Made by a program: the position numbers and the translations under genes. From positions 33,731 through 97,730 of the forward strand of contig JBGAIH010000019.1 of the NCBI GenBank assembly GCA_044225675.1: a stretch of 64,000 nucleotides of DNA, written 5' to 3'. Position 1 is the stretch's first letter, and every line of letters starts with the position of its first letter. The DNA is from JACMQX01 sp044225675 (GTDB taxonomy: Bacteria > Pseudomonadota > Gammaproteobacteria > Burkholderiales > Burkholderiaceae_C). The notes below the pieces were generated by a model. The model made no database searches. It saw nothing but the letters and a program-made list of their open reading frames with translations, and was not told the DNA's origin. Of this stretch, positions 61,041-64,000 are shown piece after piece.

Positions 61041-62639
61041 TCAGATCTGGCGGCCCGTGTGCTGCCAGAACGGCGCACGCAACTCGCGCCGCAGCACCTT
61101 GCCTGCCGCATTGCGCGGCAGTGCCTCGCGCAGCACGATGGACTTGGGCACCTTGTAGCCCGCCAGCATCGTGCGTGCGGCTGCGATGACCGCAGCCTCG
61201 TCCACCTGCGCCCCGGGCTGCGGCACCACCACCGCCGTGACGGCCTCGCCCCAGCGCCGGTCCGGCACGCCGATCACGGCCACCTCCTTCACGCCCGGCA
61301 CGCGCAGCAGCGCGGCCTCCACCTCGGCCGGGTAGACGTTCTCCCCGCCCGAGATGATCATGTCCTTGAGCCGATCGATCAGGTACAGGTACCCGTCGGC
61401 ATCCAGTGTGCCGACGTCGCCCGTGCGCAGCCAGCCATCGGGCGTGAAGGCCTCGGCCGTGGCGTCGGGCAGGCGCCAGTAGCCCTGCATCGCCGCCGCG
61501 CTGCGAACCTGCACCTCGCCTGCCTCGCCGGTGCGCGCCTCGCTCCCTTCGGCCATGGCGATGCGCAGCTGAACGCCGTCGAGCGCGCGGCCGACCGAGG
61601 CCAGGCGCCGCGCGGTGGGCAGCTCGCCGCGCTCGACCGGGTTGGCCACCACCGTACCTGAGGATTCGGTCAGGCCGTAAACCTGCACGAAGCCGCAGCC
61701 GAACAGCGCCATCGCGCGCTCCAGCAGCGGCAGCTGCATGGGGCTCGAGCCGAACGAGATGTACTGCACGCGGCCAAAGTCCGTGGTGGCTGCGGCGGGA
61801 TGGTCCAGCAGCATCTGGATCGCCGCCGGCACGAGAAAGAGCCGCGTGATGCCCTCGCTGCCGATGAGCGCGAGAAACTGCGCTGCGTCGAAGTCCCTCA
61901 CCAGCACCATGCGCGCGCCGGCACACAGGCAGGCGAGGGCCGTGCCCACACCGCCGATGTGAAACAGCGGCATGGAGATCAGGCAGACGTCGTCGCCGCG
62001 CCAGCGGCTCCAGCCGGCGCGCTGGCCGATGCGCACGGTGTTGACCGCGCGATGCGACAGCATCGCCCCCTTGGGCCGCCCCGTCGTGCCCGAGGTGTAC
62101 ATCTGGACGGCGACGTCGTCGAGTGCCACGGACGCGGCAGGGTCGTCGCAGGGGGCAGCGTCACGCCAGTGGGCATAGGCGGGAGCGTCGTCCCGCCCGG
62201 CGGCGCCGGCCGGCTCGGTGCTGACCCACGCAATGCCCAGGCTGCGCGCGGCCTGCACGGCGGCATCGAAGGCAGGGTCGGCCACGAGCAGCACGGGCTG
62301 CGCGTCCTGCAGCACCCAGGCGATTTCCCCGCGCGCAAGGCGCCAGTTCACCGGCACCAGCACCGCACCGATCAGCGCACAGCCGAACAGCAGCTCGAAG
62401 CAGATGGCACTGTTGCGCTCGCAATGCGCGACGCGGCTGCCGGGCTTCGCGCCCATGCGCGTCAGGGCCTGCGCCACGCGCGCCGCGCGCTGCCACAGCT
62501 GCGCATAGCTCAGGTCTTCGCCCTGAAAACGGATGGCCAGCGCGTCGGGGCGCTCGCGACGCTGGCGCCGCAGCAGGTCGCCGAGCGTCTGCAGCGGCAG
62601 GAGGGGGTCGGCCGTTTCGGCCGGGCTGTCGGAATGCAT
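61041..62639 (-). CDS. Class I adenylate-forming acyl-CoA synthetase
   Basis: 532 residues. Y-T-S-G-T-T-G-R-P-K-G near residue 185 (P-loop), Y-G-L-T-E-S-S-G near 320, T-G-D-V-G near 410 and the C-terminal lysine in P-R-N-A-A-G-K-V-L-R near 515 are the ANL signatures. It activates a fatty or aromatic acid to its CoA ester via acyl-AMP. Ten bases separate it from a second synthetase gene upstream, so the two are one operon. Confidence 0.92.
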   Translation of the reverse strand: MHSDSPAETADPLLPLQTLGDLLRRQRRERPDALAIRFQGEDLSYAQLWQRAARVAQALTRMGAKPGSRVAHCERNSAICFELLFGCALIGAVLVPVNWRLARGEIAWVLQDAQPVLLVADPAFDAAVQAARSLGIAWVSTEPAGAAGRDDAPAYAHWRDAAPCDDPAASVALDDVAVQMYTSGTTGRPKGAMLSHRAVNTVRIGQRAGWSRWRGDDVCLISMPLFHIGGVGTALACLCAGARMVLVRDFDAAQFLALIGSEGITRLFLVPAAIQMLLDHPAAATTDFGRVQYISFGSSPMQLPLLERAMALFGCGFVQVYGLTESSGTVVANPVERGELPTARRLASVGRALDGVQLRIAMAEGSEARTGEAGEVQVRSAAAMQGYWRLPDATAEAFTPDGWLRTGDVGTLDADGYLYLIDRLKDMIISGGENVYPAEVEAALLRVPGVKEVAVIGVPDRRWGEAVTAVVVPQPGAQVDEAAVIAAARTMLAGYKVPKSIVLREALPRNAAGKVLRRELRAPFWQHTGRQI

Positions 62640-62649
62640 GGCGGCGCCC

Positions 62650-64000
62650 TCAGATGCTGCGCCCTGCCGCGCGCCAGTAGGGCTCGCGCAGCAGGCGTTT
62701 CTTGATCTTGCCCGACGCTTCGCGCGGCAGTTGCTGCGTGATCTCCACGCGCCGCGGCAGCTTGAAGCGCGCGAGGCGGCCATCGAGCTGCGCCAGAACC
62801 TGCCCGTCCGTGAGTGTCGTGCCCGGCACCGGCTCGACCACCGCCGCGAGCGCCTCGCTGAACTCTTCGTCGGGAATGCCAAAGACGGCGCAGTCCGCCA
62901 CGCCGGGCAGCGCCTGGATCACCGCCTCGATCTCGGCCGGGTAGATGTTCACGCCGCCCGAGATGACGAGATCGCGCTTGCGGTCGACCAGATAGAGGTA
63001 GCCCTGCTCGTCCTGCCAGCCGAGGTCCCCGCTCAGGAGCAGGTCGCCGCGCTGCAGCTCGGCACGGGCCTCGGGCCGGTTGAGGTAGGTGAAGTCGGCG
63101 TAGCCGTCGTTGCTCACGAGCACCTCGCCGACCTGGCCTGCGGGCACGGGCTGCCCGGCTTCGTCCTGGATCTCGAGCCGCACGCCCTCGATCGGCCGAC
63201 CCACCGTGCCCGGCCGCGCCAGCCATTCCGCGCCCGTCACGAAAGTGCTGGGGCCGGCCTCGGTCGAGCCGTAGTACTCATGGATCACCGGACCCCACCA
63301 GTCCAGCATCGCCTGCTTGATGGCAGGCGCGCACGGCCCGCCGGCATGCAGCACGAAGCGCAGCGAGGACAGGTCGTGACGCGCACGCACCTCGGGGGGC
63401 AGGCCGAGCAGGCGCACGAACATCGGCGGCACGGCATACAAGTGGGTGATGCGGTGGCGCTCGATGTCCGCCAGCAACGCGGCTGCGTCGAAGCGCGCTG
63501 GCAGCACCACGAGGGCGCCCTTGCGCACCGCCCGCAGTGCAAAGAGGTTGGGCGCCGTGTGATACAGCGGCGCGGGCACGAGCACGCGGGCGCCGGTGTC
63601 GATGCCCGTCATGCCCAGCCGCATGCGCTCGGTCTGCGCGGCCTGCTCGGGCGTGGGCGCAAAGCGCCGCACACCCTTGGGCATGCCGGTCGTGCCCGAG
63701 GTGTAGATGATGCTCTCCACCGCCGCGGCCGGCGCGGCGGTGCTGGGCGCCTGGGCGGCCAGCCAGCCGGGCCAGGCGAGCGCGCCCGCCGGTGTTGCCA
63801 GCGCTTTGCCGTCGATCCGGTGCGCAGCCACCAGCGCCGCGTTGGGCACGCAGGCAATGACGGTCGTGCCAGGCGGCACCGTGCCGTCGGCCAAACCACT
63901 GAGCAGATCGGTGTGCGCCACGAGCAGGCGCGCGCCGCAGTCGGACAGCACGTGCTGCACCTCGGCCGACGCGGCATGCCAGTTCACCTGCACCGGGTAG
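62650..64000 (-). CDS. Acyl-CoA synthetase (5' end outside window)
   Basis: 450 codons are visible; the N-terminus is cut at the window edge. Y-T-S-G-T-T-G-M-P-K-G, Y-Y-G-S-T-E-A-G, S-G-D-L-G-W and the catalytic lysine in R-E-A-S-G-K-I-K-K-R identify the adenylate-forming family. It resembles long-chain or bile-acid-type synthetases with the first visible residues Y-P-V-Q-V-N-W. Paired with the synthetase at 61041; acid specificity unknown. Confidence 0.9.
   Translation of the reverse strand, partial: YPVQVNWHAASAEVQHVLSDCGARLLVAHTDLLSGLADGTVPPGTTVIACVPNAALVAAHRIDGKALATPAGALAWPGWLAAQAPSTAAPAAAVESIIYTSGTTGMPKGVRRFAPTPEQAAQTERMRLGMTGIDTGARVLVPAPLYHTAPNLFALRAVRKGALVVLPARFDAAALLADIERHRITHLYAVPPMFVRLLGLPPEVRARHDLSSLRFVLHAGGPCAPAIKQAMLDWWGPVIHEYYGSTEAGPSTFVTGAEWLARPGTVGRPIEGVRLEIQDEAGQPVPAGQVGEVLVSNDGYADFTYLNRPEARAELQRGDLLLSGDLGWQDEQGYLYLVDRKRDLVISGGVNIYPAEIEAVIQALPGVADCAVFGIPDEEFSEALAAVVEPVPGTTLTDGQVLAQLDGRLARFKLPRRVEITQQLPREASGKIKKRLLREPYWRAAGRSI

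Overview
The window is chromosomal DNA of a GC-rich betaproteobacterium, most likely order Burkholderiales and Comamonadaceae-like; the genus cannot be fixed from sequence alone. The signs are three Bug/TctC-type solute-binding proteins, a DUF4148 protein, E. coli-type GshA, TspO, a TusA-like protein, and the mix of fatty-acid/CoA catabolism with HME-RND metal efflux. No rRNA or CRISPR array is seen. There are two tRNA genes, Arg(ACG) and Ile2(CAU), both on the minus strand with encoded CCA ends.

Layout. 1-11.9 kb holds mixed housekeeping and accessory genes: a MarR regulator divergent from a PaaI-type thioesterase across two perfect palindromes, a DUF2127 membrane protein, glyoxalase I, an EamA exporter, DUF2239 with a probable leaderless promoter, a MATE exporter, a tandem pair of unknown paralogs, an AstE/AspA-like deacylase, ylqF with an in-frame amber codon near its 3' end, a helical phasin-like protein, an SRPBCC protein, TspO and an AIM24-like protein. 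12.0-19.1 kb is a heavy-metal RND efflux cluster, all on the plus strand: CzcI-like, outer-membrane factor, membrane-anchored accessory protein, adaptor, pump, small periplasmic protein. 19.3-24.5 kb carries an RraA-family protein, gshA, an SDR, and two adjacent Nudix genes ending in nudC. 24.6-27.2 kb is an aromatic-hydroxylase-type operon (VOC protein, FAD monooxygenase, DUF2783) with a good sigma70 promoter and a terminator. valS, a degenerate hydroxyacid-dehydrogenase homolog divergent from galU, a TusA-like protein and tRNA-Arg follow.

32.9-44.5 kb is a CoA-linked catabolic region: a 2-keto-4-pentenoate hydratase-like enzyme, a secreted metallo-beta-lactamase-fold protein, three Bug-type binding proteins without their membrane partners, an IclR regulator, two SDR/MaoC-type steps, an acyl-CoA dehydrogenase and two class III CoA transferases. 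The two CoA-transferase promoters share an AT-rich motif. Together these genes look like uptake, CoA activation, oxidation and hydration of an unidentified carboxylic acid.

45.6-60.3 kb is an accessory island between nested insertion sequences (a decayed IS481-type element with an intact IS5-type element inserted exactly in its target duplication) and the 3' end of tRNA-Ile2. It contains nine consecutive minus-strand genes with gaps of at most 45 nt: hipB, hipA, a 99-aa unknown ORF, a type III-like restriction helicase/nuclease, a beta-class DNA methyltransferase, an OLD-family ATPase-TOPRIM nuclease, mcrB, mcrC and a HEPN-motif protein. A strong inverted repeat sits over the hipB promoter. 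This run is the best candidate in the window for an undescribed composite defence system. The last 3.3 kb holds a DUF4148 secreted protein and two acyl-CoA synthetases, the second cut by the window edge.
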